Source of the DNA: Thozetella sp. PMI_491
Taxonomy: Eukaryota > Ascomycota > Sordariomycetes > Chaetosphaeriales > Chaetosphaeriaceae
DNA length: 64,000 bases
Assembly (NCBI GenBank): GCA_021432635.1
Contig: MU270067.1
Span: 124,001-188,000 of the forward strand
Direction: 5' to 3'
The notes below the pieces were generated by a model, which saw only the letters and a program-made list of their open reading frames with translations, ran no database searches and was not told where the DNA came from. Of the stretch, positions 12,256 through 23,353 are shown piece after piece. The position numbers and the translations under genes are program-made. Position 1 is the stretch's first letter. Each line of letters begins with the position of its first letter.

Positions 12256-14589
12256 TTAGTCAGCCTTGGTGTTGGTGTTAGCACCAAGGAAAGGAGCCTT
12301 GACATCCTTCAGGCTGTCATCTAATCGGAAGTGGCCCCGGGTTCGCCTCATCCGTCCACGGAACCACGAGAAGCCGGCGAGGGCAACACCAATGATGCAG
12401 CCGACAGTGAGGAAGGGGTGCTCGACGAAAGTGACGCGGATGTCGAAAAAGATTTTCTCGAAGCTCGAGATGGTGAGCTTAGGCCGGATCTTAGGAGGTG
12501 ATGCGGTGACCTTGTTTAGCGTCTCCAAGATCCAGGTACGTGAAGGAATGATGTAGTTGCCATTGACAGTTTGGTCCCAGTACCTCCGGTTCTGTGAATC
12601 AAGGTTAGTGGGCCGAAATGGGAGGGGGCTGGAATGCTTTTGGAGAGGGGAGGGGACTTGCATCTTCATCGTTGATGATGACCCTGTCGCCATCCTTGAC
12701 ATCGATACCGTAGGTGGTTCGAATCCACCGCTGCCAGAAGACGCCGTCGACCCAGGCGAATGCAACCTCCTTGTGATCAGATTTGTCCATGTTGATTCGT
12801 AGGTTCTTGGCATTACGCAAAGCCCGCTGGTCCCCGCGGTCCTCGGCTTCCTCAATACGCAGCTGCTTGGCATCGCGGAGCTCCTGTCGCTCGCGCTGGA
12901 AGTTCTGGATCTGCTTGTCCATCCATTCGTTGGCGGCTGTCTTTAGCTCACGAATGGCGCCGGTGAAGCCTTCTTGATCCTCGCGGTTGAGTACAGCCAG
13001 AACGACAAGCTTGCCATCCATGACTTCCCTGGCGTTGGAAGCTGACAGTTCTGGGATGATGGGGAGCCACACGGACTTCATCCAGTCAAGTACCTGGTGG
13101 GTGTCGCGCATCTCGTTCGGCGTGAGAGGTCGGTAGTACGTTGGCCGCCCCTCACGAGAGACCATGAGCCTCGGCCAGGTGGTAATCTTAAACCTGTCAA
13201 ACAGCGCCGGGTCCTCCGTCATGACAAGCTTCGCATGGCCGATAAGGCTAAGTGGCAGACGCTCTAGGGCCCGGAAGTCCTCGGTAGTTGTAGCATGGTC
13301 GTAGAAATAGACGAAGATGACTTCCTCCTTCGCCTCGAGAGCCTCAAACGCGGCGGCGTCCACATTCTCAATACCGCTAGAGATATCGATAGCCTTCTCA
13401 GCATAGTGTATCAAGTCGCCGACGCCACGCAGCCCATCGTACTCGACACGCTCACCACCCTTGAAGAAGAGGATGGTGGGGTATCCTCGGAGGCGAACGT
13501 CCTTGCAAAGACGAGACTCGGCATCACAGTTGACTTCGCCGATGTTGAGCTTTCCCTCCATCGCTTTCGCCAGTTGCTCCCAATTTGGTGCCATAGCCTG
13601 GCAGTGGTGGCACCAGGGGGCATAGAACTTGATGAACCAGGATTCCTGGGTCATAGTGACGCGAGTCTGGAAAGTCTCGGCGGAAAGCTTCACAGATTCT
13701 CCCTTGAGGTTGGGAGTGGTGACGGGCTTGGTGGGCTTCTTCCCTGCGACGGGGTTCGAGATGAAAATTGGCGTGGTCGGTTTGGCCTGGTCAGCCTTCG
13801 CACCCTTCTCAGCCTTGTCGGATTTCTCGGCCTGCTTCTCAGATTTGGGAGAAGTCTCGTCCTTTCCAGACTTGTCCGCCTTGTCAGCCTTCTCCGTCTT
13901 CGCAGAAGCGGATGCGGCAGGCGCCTTGTCCTTCTCGGTCTCTTTCGTGCTAGGTTTCTTCAGGTCGAGCTTAGGTCCGTCGGGAGTTGACGCGTCGCCT
14001 GGCTTGGGCAGACTCAAACTCGCTGGCCGTGTTCCGGGCTTCTCCTTCTCTAGGGCCGCTTCCACTGCTTCGCTCAAGACTTCGAGATTCCTAGATCCCT
14101 TGAACGTTTGGAGCTCCTCGCCATCCTTGTAAATTGTGGTAGTCGGATAGGATTGCACATTGTGCTTAGAACAAAGGTCGTAGTACGCTACGCAGTTGAT
14201 GGAAGCGAACTTGAAGTCATAGAACTTGGTGAAGTCGGCATCCTCATTTCCGCTTCCGCTCGGGGTTGAGGTGTAGTAGAACTCGTAGAGAGTCTGGTAC
14301 GTCGGCGCAAATTCGGCGCAGTGCGGGCAGTAGGGGCTACACGGAGTCAGTCATATCTAGGCATCGTCACGGTGGTTGGCGCGTGACCCTACCTGAAGTG
14401 CTTGACCATCAGGAACTTGGATGCCTTCACTGCCTTGTCCCACGTATCGGGCGTCAGCTCCACCATAGGAGGCACTTTCTGCTGGTTGAAATATGTGTTT
14501 TCCTGCGTTTCGCTGTCATCCTCGGTCACTGAGGAGGCTGTCGCCAAGGTGGCGATGCCCAGGAACAGCGAGAGGTTCAACAGCCGCAT
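12256..14589 (-). CDS. ER membrane thioredoxin-domain protein (PDI-like, two CxxC)
   Basis: Membrane-anchored protein-disulfide-isomerase-like protein of 735 residues. Exons are 14589-14393, 14336-12662 and 12591-12256. An N-terminal signal peptide (MRLLNLSLFLGIATLATAS) is followed by thioredoxin domain 1 with Cys69-Pro-His-Cys72. Next is a Lys/Ala/Ser/Asp-rich linker, roughly residues 165-255. Thioredoxin domain 2 has Cys308-His-His-Cys311 in an APWCHHC context. A long region with degenerate thioredoxin-like folds and a charged coiled-coil (near EWMDKQIQNFQRERQE) follows. A single C-terminal membrane span lies at about 684-701, ahead of a basic tail. There is no HDEL-type ending, so retention would rely on the membrane anchor. 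It probably oxidises or isomerises disulfides of secretory proteins. The second intron keeps frame only with a GC donor (GCAAGT). Confidence 0.85.
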
Positions 14590-15948
14590 GGTGGCGATGC
14601 CCTCGTCGGGGCGTGGGAGCAGCGAGGGTTAGGCGGCTCGGATGCAACTCTAGCTTTCCCGCGATTGAGCTCTCGCCAACTTCGATGCTGAGACTGGTAG
14701 GGAGGGATCGTGGCGGTACGATGCTGGCGAGAAAAAGGCCAAGAAACAGGGCGACAGTGAAGGCGCTTATTGTCAAGGGTGTCAGGGAATCTGCGACATT
14801 GAACGACCGCGACTGGTTCACGGGGGGAAAAAGCGACGCTCTGGAAGAAAAGGAGGTGCCGCAAAGTTTCGTACTATCGTTGCTCAAAAGAGCCGTCGAG
14901 TGTCGCAGAGGCGATAGGGAGTGCAGTACAGCCGGCTGCGTTTAAAAAGAAGACATGGCCCCTGGTTTGCAACAAGAAACCGAACTTGGCCTTGGACGAA
15001 CGTGTCAAGGAGGTGCCAACCAGCTGGGGGCTAAATCGGTGCCTTGAATTTGGGGCATCCCAACTTGACCTGTGCCAGAATTAGATGCTAAGACTTTGGA
15101 TAATAGTGGGGCAAGGCTCGTCTCGACTCGCGCATTCCCCTTTCCTTATTACTTTCCCATAGACTGCCAAAGCACGACGTAATACCTACCTAGGGTAGGC
15201 TAAGCTGCCAAACGAAGACCGCAGCTGGATAGAAGCCTGCTGCTTCTAGCCCACGTTTTCCCCGGAGCGGCCGCTGTCAATGATCCCTTCCGACCTAATT
15301 TACTTTCACCACTGTGTTCTAAGCATGGGGGAGAGGAACATAGGACAAGTGATGAGGAAAGCGCGCCAGGTTAGCAGAAGCGCTCTCGTGCTATCTTGAA
15401 TCCTGCGCAGTCCGTGTAATTCAAAACCTCGTGAAATATGCCTCCTTCGTCATTATGGCGATTATTTTCGTCCTTGCCGGAGCAACGTTACCCAGGATCG
15501 AAGCCTACCTACCTAGGTATACATTGCTCTTACGACGGGCCTAGGCTTTAACCCTAACCCTGGCTGCGGGTTTATCCCGAAGTGAGCCAACGTCACTGAG
15601 GTACCTAACCGATGTCTAGGTAAGTACCTTAGGTTCTCAAAGCAGGTACCACTGCGCAAACATGCAGGCTTAACTTGACTCGCTTGTCGTTGGCTTGCTC
15701 AAGAGATGGCGAAGAAGGAGCACTACTATTAGCGCTATATCTAGGTACGTGCTTACTGCAGACCCACAGACTGCTGCCTGAGATACGTCAGGGCAAGTGA
15801 CAAGCGTACACCAGACACACTTTGGGGCCATTTCCGCAGTCCCTACCTAGCCAGGACCTATAAATCCTCTTCTACTCGTCCAGGCGTGGACTTCACTTCC
15901 ATAAATACCTACCTTAGGTTGGGACCTATTCGCACCATTACATGCCAA
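14590..15948. promoter_or_regulatory. Shared divergent upstream region (PDI-like / TDP1)
   Basis: This is 1.36 kb between two divergently transcribed genes. It is unusually dense in ACCTACCTAGGTAGGT-like elements: 15183-15202, 15504-15521, 15599-15636, 15739-15748, 15841-15850 and 15904-15920. A telomere-like TAACCCTAACCCT lies at 15549-15561. No gene is recognised. A shared promoter is inferred from orientation only. Confidence 0.5.
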
Positions 15949-17638
15949 ATGAACAACCCCAACAAACGAGCTAGGGAGAGCGGCAGCCAGCCTGCAACAT
16001 CGGCTCTGCCGCTGGCTATAAGTCCGCCCCAAAAGAGGGCGAGAAGAGTGGCAGAGGAGCCAAAGTCGCCGCAGCAAGCCAAGGGAGTGGTTAAATCACC
16101 CTTTCAGTTGACGAGAATCCATGGCCTGCCAGAGAAGGCGAATAAGGACACAGTGACTCTCGAGGACCTAGTCGGTGATCCGCTACTCAAGGAGTGTTGG
16201 CAATTCAATTACCTGCATGACATTGACTTCATTATGGAAGCTCTCGACGAAGATGTGAGACATCTTGTCAAGGTCCATGTGGTCCATGGTTTCTGGAAGA
16301 GTGAGGATCCAAATAGGAGAAAGCTTCAGGTTGGTCGCCTCATCATAGCCATATGTTCTTCTCATCTGACAGTGGTTCCCAGAATCAAGCAGTTCAATAT
16401 AAGAACGTGGAGCTGCACGCCGCGTACCTCCCGGAAATGTTTGGTACTCATCACTCCAAGATGATGATTCTGCTGAAGCATGATGATACCGCACAGGTGG
16501 TCATCCACACTGCCAATATGATCGAGCGAGATTGGCGGAATATGTCACAAGCCGTCTGGCGCTCACCGCCCTTGCCTTTGCTAGCAGTCGAGAACTCAGG
16601 CTCTCAAGAGGCAGGGGGCGAATTCCCAGTTGGAAGTGGCCTGCGGTTCAAGGTAGACTTGCTCAATTACCTTCGAGCATACAACGACAAACGCCTGGTG
16701 TGCACGTCGATCATCGAGACGCTGGCTCGGTACGACTTTGAGTCCATCAAAGGGGCCTTGATCGCGAGTGTACCTGGAAGACATGATGCCGAGGACTCCT
16801 CGGAGACGCATTGGGGGTGGTCTGCCATGAAAAACACTCTACGAGCCGTCCCGACGAGCCAGCAAGGGGAGGCGGCCGTCGTCGTGCAAGTGTCGTCCAT
16901 CGCCACGCTCGGGCCGACTGATAAATGGCTTCGAGAGACATTATTCAAGTCGCTCAGCAGTAGCAAGAGGCCATCCTCCTCACAGGACCCGGAGTTCAAG
17001 GTGGTCTTCCCAACCTCAGACGAGATTAGGAGGTCACTGGATGGTTACGCATCTGGCGCATCTATCCACACCAAGATTCAATCGTCACAGCAGGCCAAGC
17101 AGTTGGAGTACCTGCGGCCAATCTTCTGCCACTGGGCAAATGATTCTGCGCGGGGAATGGGTGCGTCGGACTATCTGGCACCTCTGTCCTTGGTTGCGTA
17201 CTAACCCGTCTGGCAGAACTCCCGGGTGACCACCCAGTCAAGGAGGCGGGCAGGAAGCGGGCTGCACCACACATCAAGACCTACATCCGCTACACAAAAG
17301 ATTTGGCCATCGACTGGGCCCTCGTTACGTCCGCCAACTTATCAAAACAGGCTTGGGGCGACGCGGCCAAACCATCAGGCGAGTTTCGCATTTCGTCATA
17401 CGAGATCGGGGTTCTGGTATGGCCTGCACTCTTCGCAGCTGACTCGGTCATGAAGCCTACATTTGGGGCGGATGAGCCTTCAGGAGAAGACGTCCGCGAT
17501 GGCGAGATCGTGGTTGGTGTTCGCGTGCCTTACGATATGCCTCTGCAACGGTACTCCAAGGACGAAGTCCCCTGGGTGGCTACACTGAGCCACAGCGAGC
17601 CAGACTGGATGGGCCAGGTATGGGAGCAGAACAACTGA
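15949..17638 (+). CDS. TDP1: Tyrosyl-DNA phosphodiesterase 1
   Basis: DNA repair enzyme of the phospholipase D superfamily that removes stalled topoisomerase I peptides from DNA 3' ends in the nucleus. It has 526 residues in three exons: 15949-16329, 16383-17160 and 17217-17638. HKN motif 1 is in THHSKMMIL with His151 and Lys153. Motif 2 has His405 and Lys407 in PHIKTYIRYTKD, with Asn427 in TSANLSKQAWG. All catalytic residues are present. The disordered basic N-terminus (KRARES ... PQKRARR) could carry a nuclear localisation signal. I chose the ATG at 15949 because it opens this basic N-terminus; an upstream in-frame ATG at 15886 would add 21 residues. The second intron has a clear CTAAC branch point just before its acceptor. 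It diverges from the PDI-like gene. Confidence 0.95.
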
Positions 17639-17829
17639 GGAGAAAAACACGTGTGCTGCCTAGAAATCGTGTATGATTCCGGGAGCCGATGCTCCAGCGC
17701 TATGGGCCTAGGCTGCTCCGGCGGAGTGAGCAGATACGGTGGGCGACAAGTCCCGTACAGGATTGACCCAGCCACTCTGTTATGTATGTACTAGATACTG
17801 GCGCTAATCCGTCTCGGCGTGCTGGCAAC

Positions 17830-18268
17830 TTACGAGCTGCCGACAGCCTCGGGCACCTTGTTCTCATCGAAACCGAGGCTGGCCTTGAGCTTCTCGACCA
17901 AAGCCACGTACTTTTCCTGAGCCTCCTCGGCGGTGAGGCCCTCATCGACGAGCTTCTGCCAAGCGTTCTTCTTGGCCTTGCCCTATCGTGCGGGGTGTCA
18001 AGTCAGTATTGGGTCTCGGGCCGCGAGGTCGGATTTTGGGCCGTACCTTAAGGTCGAACATGCCGGGAGCAGGGGCCTTGGAAATATCCTCGCCGGTAGC
18101 GATCTTGAACAAGCCTGCTCGCAGAAACCGTCAGCGAACGCACGAGGGAGGAAGGGCCGGATGAGACGGACCGTAGAGCTCAAGGAGCTCGTCGTTGCTC
18201 GGCTTCGAGGTCAACTTCTTGGAGTCGACCACGGCCTTCTTGAAGGCGTCGCTCTGCGGAACAGACAT
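17830..18268 (-). CDS. Acyl-CoA-binding protein
   Basis: Small cytosolic protein (105 residues) that binds long-chain acyl-CoA esters and ferries them between metabolic pools. Exons are 18268-18172, 18114-18047 and 17982-17830. The start MSVPQSDAFKKAVVDSKKL and the sequence NDELLELYGLFKIATGED are the first two helices of the ACBP fold. GKAKKNAWQKLV is the conserved ligand-binding third helix region (K-x-x-x-W). The YVALVEKLKA helix closes the domain. Length matches stand-alone fungal ACBPs. Intron 1 uses a GTCCGT donor. The gene converges on TDP1, with only 191 bp between stop codons. Confidence 0.95.
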
Positions 18269-20420
18269 GATGTCAAAAATGGATGCTGGTGGCTTAGAGG
18301 AATCAACGAATCTCCGATTAGGGGCTTTGTATCGTTCACGATGTTCGTAGAGGGGCAAGTGTTGAGTGTGAGCGTTTCGAGTTGTTGAGGAAGGCGGGGC
18401 ACTTGGCCGCTTCTCCTCTGCAGCGGTCGAAGAGGGGCCGGTTCCTTCCCACGTCATTTGACACCGTCATAGGATGCTCCACCAGGTGCCGCGGGGCTGG
18501 CCTGTGTGCTCAGAGCTTTACCCCTGTGCTGCAAGGCCCATTCCGACGTGATCACTTTCACATGCCCCCCTCCCCCGGGCGGCTTTCCCTGGCTGACTAT
18601 GCATTCGGGGAGGGGGGAGGGATACGTGGCCATCTTTCCTCGGTCATCTTTGGAATCGTCACCGTTATGAGGCTTATGTATTTGAATGGGATGGGCACTG
18701 CAGAGCCATTTCCATCACGCCCAGTTTTTTCGGGTTATAGAGCGGAGTGCAAGACAGGGGGAAGGGAGGGTTATTGACTACCAGTGGGGATGGACCGCCT
18801 CTATAAAGGTATGGCCTTCGCGAGGCAAGAGAGGACAAGCTGCGGCGAAAGGTCGCGGCGAGGTGAGAGGGAAGAGGATTGGCTTCGCCATGTCTCGGAC
18901 ATTGGCCACTTTTTGCGCTGCCTTGACAATCCGCACGTGCGCGCGGCCCTACTGCCATCCCTTTCGGCATTGCAGGTTTCTAGACTCGAGGACCTCGCCC
19001 GCCGGGGACCCTGAAAAGGTAGCTTACCTACCTTAAACATACTGCGCTAAGCAACGTCGGGCTTTAGTTTCCTGGAGTGAGACTCCGGCGCATCGCTCTC
19101 GGTCCCGAACGAGCACCTACCAGGTAGCCACGGCCGACTTGTCAGTGTCAAGGGGCATTTACAAACTCCCGTCGATGACCGAGGCGGCGTGATCGGGCGC
19201 CCAATCGCCAAGGAAACAGGAAACCATGTGGGGAGGCACAACCCAACCCTGCGAATCCAGTTTGGGACTTGCGCTGCTCCTGCCAGATGGTCGGTTCCTG
19301 TGAGATTGGCTCCGGAGCTTATTTGGGTATTGGAGCCGATGTGGCGGACCCACGGCCCTCTGAAGCTCCGGCAGGGCGACACGGGAAGCCGCCACAGCGG
19401 CGTTTGAGGGAGCCGTGGGGGTGAGACGAACCTTCGCGTCTTTCGCGCACTTCGCGCTCATGGGCTCGCGGTGGCGATTGGGGCTGGTGAGAGAGAGCGA
19501 GCACATGCACACGCGCACTGCGAGTTCCGACGTCCAGCGCAAGGGGGTTGGACGGTCGCCGCATGGCGGACCTGTGTGGCACTAGACAGCGACATACCGT
19601 CCGATCGGCGTCCGGCCGCGACGCCATGGCCGGGCAACCCTGATGGCATTTTCCCCTCTACGACGTAGAAGCGGTGCGCCTGGTCAGGGGGCTGTGGGTA
19701 CCGTCGCAGGCAACTAGCCGTGGGGAAAGCCCGTGACGGAGGCCGGTTACTGCAGCTTTTTTGGCTGGTGTGGATCGTCCCTCAAGCCTGTCTGACGTGC
19801 AAGTGGCTCGATCTAATTGGCATCATCACAGCGTCGGCACGGACCTTTGCACGTCGCTTTGAAGGTCGAAGTACCGGATGGCTCGAGGATGGAATTGCTC
19901 GGCGCACCCTGACACAATTGGTCACGGCTAGTTTGTCTCTTTTTTTATTGCTGCTTTGGGAGGGGCGTAGCAGAAGGAAAGTTTGTGGGGGGGGTGAGGC
20001 TTCCCGTCGTTGGTCTAATGCCGTTGTTCCACAAACCCAAGCTTTGCCTTACTATTTACTACGTATACCTCCGTGCCTACCCCGGCTGAGACGGCGAGCC
20101 ATAGGATCCGATCCGACACATCTGCGTTGTGACCCAGCCAACACCGCCGGAACGCCCGGCTAGTGGCCCTGCAACCTATATAATAAGCAATCTGCCGGTC
20201 CCCATCTCCAGGCCCGTGGCTACTCATCTGTCTCTTCACCAGACATCCTCACTCTAGGAATTTGTCAACCAAGACGATACCCGCCAGCCATTGTTGACTT
20301 TTCTCCCTTGCCCCTTCCCAGCGCACTGCCTAAAATTTGACCCACCACCAAAAGCCAAATTACCCCCCAGCTGCCACACCGCACGGCATAAAAACTTGTT
20401 CTATCCTCTTCATCACCATC
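18269..20420. other. Divergent intergenic region (ACBP / AMID-like)
   Basis: This is 2.15 kb with no recognisable gene. An aggtagcttacctacctta element is at 19018-19036. Open frames here, on both strands at about 19160-19670, overlap each other and show no domain. The last 60 bp before 20421 are pyrimidine-rich (ctatcctcttcatcaccatc), as expected of a fungal leader. Confidence 0.5.
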
Positions 20421-21698
20421 ATGGTCAAGACCGTAGTCATCCTGGGCGGCGCCTACGCCGGCGTTCAGATCGCCCACTATCTCCTGAAGCTGAAGAACAA
20501 GGACCTCAAGGTTGTCCTCGTCTCCCAGGTATGTCTCCGTGCCACAAGGCAGCAGCGGCCCGGACGGGAGACTCCTCCTCGGGGAGTTTTCCGTCGACAA
20601 TCGGAGCAGACACTGACACGGGCCACAGAACAGCCACTTCTACTGGAACCTGGCATCCATTCGCTACATCATCCCTGGCCAGGTCAAGGATGAGCAGCTC
20701 TTCCAGCCACTTGAGGCCGCGCTGAAGCGTTACCCTGCTGAGAGCTGGGAGCTCGTCATCGGCACCGCTGAGGCGTCTGACTTCGCCGCCAAAACGGTCG
20801 AGGTCAAGACTGCCGAGGGCCCGAAGACGCTGAGCTACGATCACCTTGTGCTGGCCACCGGTGCACGGACCCCCGGCAACGACGTGCCGTGGAAGGCCGT
20901 CGGCACCTACGAGAGCACTCTCGCCCTGCTGAACTCGACCGCCGAGAAGGTCAAGGCTGCCAACCACATCATCGTGGCCGGCGGCGGCGCCACCGGCCTT
21001 GAACTGGCGGGTGAGCTCGGCTGCGAGTTCGGCAAGACCAAGGAGATCGTACTGCTGAACGCCGGCAAGGCGCTGCTCGGCGGCGACTCTCTCGCCTCTA
21101 ATGCCGCCTCTGAGCTCCAGAAGCTGAACGTCAAGGTCAAGTACGACTCGTACGTTGAGTCGGCCACTACCCTGCCCGACGGCAAGACCGAGGTGCTTCT
21201 TAAGAGTGGCGACAAGATCACCACGGACCTGTACCTGCCCACCCACGGTCTCGTGCCCAACTCGGAGTACGTCGACTCCAAGTACCTCGATGAGCGCAAG
21301 AACGTCGTGGTCGACGAATTCTACCGCGTCGCGGGCACCGAAAATGTCTGGGCCGCCGGCGATATCGTCTGCAAGCCGCGCGCAGGCTTCATGATCGCGC
21401 AGAAGCATGTAAGTACCCCGTTACATCCCTTTCCGGACTACTGGGAGCTTCTCGATGCTAACCAGGGTAACACAAGGCCGGTGGTGTCGGAAAGAACATT
21501 GAGGCTGCCCTCCAGGGCAAGCCTCCGTCACCGATTAAGCTGATGCCCTTCGACATGCTCGCTTGCTCCGTCGGCCGCTACCGCGGTGTCGGGCGGGCCG
21601 GCCCAGTGAAGATCTTCTCCTTCGTCGTGAACATGGCCAAGGGCAAGACCCTCGGCATGCAGATGCTGCCGACCTACATCGACGGCAGCGTGGCTTGA
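20421..21698 (+). CDS. AIF/AMID-like FAD-dependent oxidoreductase
   Basis: Pyridine-nucleotide-disulfide oxidoreductase fold flavoprotein of 369 residues, closest in type to AMID/AIFM2 (FSP1)-like NADH oxidoreductases. Exons are 20421-20528, 20629-21408 and 21477-21698. The N-terminal FAD-binding fold is VVILGGAYAGVQIAHYLL (G-x-x-x-x-G). The ATG motif reads LVLATGAR. The second dinucleotide fold is HIIVAGGGATGLELAGELG. The FAD-ribityl contact region VWAAGDI is near residue 312. There is no CxxC redox pair, which separates it from thioredoxin reductases. A quinone-reductase or stress role is inferred from the family. Its localisation is not evident. The last intron uses an AAG acceptor. Confidence 0.88.
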
Positions 21699-22009
21699 TT
21701 TCAGTTTCCTCGTGCAAGAATTTAGGCGGTCATCGGGTTTTCAGCACACGGAGAGCAGTCACGTCGCAGGCTCTGAGATACCCAATACATTTACCCTTAG
21801 CCTAGATACCAAACGATGTGCAGCTCAGGAGTTGGTCGGACTTTTAGGCCCCAAGGGGATTTATATAGCAGGCACTTAATAAAAGACTTTCATACTTGTT
21901 CTTCAACAAGCTGTCTCCTCTCGTACAAGCTTTCGTAGACATCATTAATGCAGGTCTTTATACCAACGCGCCTATCACGAATCATTGTACAGCGTCTCTT
22001 CTCTACGTA
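21699..22009. other. Convergent 3' spacer (AMID-like / END3)
   Basis: This is 311 bp between two stop codons and is AT-richer than its flanks. It contains AATAAAAG near 21878, a possible polyadenylation-type signal. I see no gene. Confidence 0.5.
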
Positions 22010-23353
22010 CTACCTCCGTACCTTCTCGTCCTCAATTTCCCTCTGCAGTTGCTCCAGTACCTCCTGTCTGGACCGCAAATGCGCTTCCAGCCCGTCGACC
22101 TGCTCCTTTACCGTCTGTAGATCCTCCGCTACGCCCTTGAGGCCCCCACCCGTCCGGCTCTTGCCCGTGCCTTCCTCCAAGTCCCGGAGCTCCTTGCGCT
22201 TGAAATCGAGTAGTTGTTCGAGCTCACGCTTGACCAATGCCGGCTTCGAGTCCCGCTGGGCGCCGCCGCGGCGCTGAGAGGCCTGCGATTCGATCTTGGC
22301 CATCTTCTCTTCCATGTCGGCCAGCTGCTTGCGTAGGCGCACCTCCTCCCAGTCGTCCGTCTTGGCGGTGCTGAAATCCGTGCCCGCCGTCTTGAAGCCG
22401 CTGCGGCCCAGCCGCGTCAGGTATTGGTCACCAAACTTGGCCTTGCGGCCGGTGCCCGTTTCCTCGTCCGCCTTGGTCGCCCACCGGGACGAGGCAGCAT
22501 TGCGCTGGCTGTCAAGCTGATAGTCTATCTGGTTGCGCTCGAAGCTGGCACGCAGCGACGCGGGCACGGTCCGCGGGATGCGGAATCCCTCGTGGCGGTT
22601 GTTGAGGATATGCAAGAAAGCGAGGCAAGCATCTTTGTTGATAGAAGAAGCGGCAGACGGGTTAATCAGGTTCCAGGCGGACCGGATGTCCGTGTCGGGG
22701 ACATCGAGGGACTCGTATAGCCCCTCCAGTGTTTGGACTGCGGCTTCGGGTTAGCGTGGCCTTCAGCTGGCAGGTTCGAGGACAGACGTACAGGTTATCT
22801 CGCCGCGCATGTCCCTGTTCTCCTGGTAGATCTGCTCATACTTGGCCTTGTCGGCCGGGGTCATGTACCAATCGAAGCCGTCCTTCAAGCCGGGGGAATC
22901 CGGATCGTCGTCTACCTGCTCGAACTGCGGTGCCCTACCGGTGAGGGCCTTGTTCGCTTGCACTAGGTGGGCTTTGGATTCGGGCACGAGCCAGTCTGGG
23001 AGGGTGGTCGGGACCTCGTTGTACTCCTGCGTTCCCAGTCAAGCGTCAGTCCACGTCCGTCACATTTGGTTCCCATGGCAGTCGCGAGGGGCACGGCGAG
23101 GGGCAGGGAAACGCACCCCATTCAGCAGATCAAAGATAACGCGCATAGCGACGCAGAACTCCTCGAAGTCGAGGTTGCCATCGTTGTCGACGTCAGCCAG
23201 GTCCCACACTCTCTCAAGCTGGTCATCGCGGAGGCCGCTGTTCTTCAAGACGGGCGCCGCTTGTTCGCCGGTAAGGAACTGCCCGCCATTTGTCCTAGCC
23301 GAGAATATGTTCCAGTACGTCTCAATCTCTTGTGCCTCGATGCGCGGCGCCAT
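22010..23353 (-). CDS. END3: END3-type EH-domain endocytosis protein
   Basis: Component of the Pan1-Sla1-End3 actin-regulatory complex at endocytic sites. It has 399 residues in three exons: 23353-23117, 23026-22792 and 22737-22010. The N-terminal EH domain (about 5-100) contains a complete EF-hand loop, [12 protein letters not shown] at residues 54-65. A second, degenerate EH domain includes [19 protein letters not shown] and SAWNLINPS. The C-terminal third is two long coiled-coil stretches ([14 protein letters not shown] and [16 protein letters not shown]) ending in ..EDEKVRR. Length and order match fungal End3 (about 400 residues). The first intron has a GTGCGT donor. Confidence 0.93.

Noticed and set aside
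12714-12732. GGTGGTTCGAATCCACC, a perfect tRNA T-arm look-alike
   Set aside because: It lies inside the continuous coding frame of the PDI-like gene, and I found no acceptor stem, D-arm or anticodon arm at the right distance.
20506-21408. 300-codon minus-strand open frame
   Set aside because: It is antisense to the AMID-like flavoprotein, whose coding frame has clear FAD motifs and intron structure.
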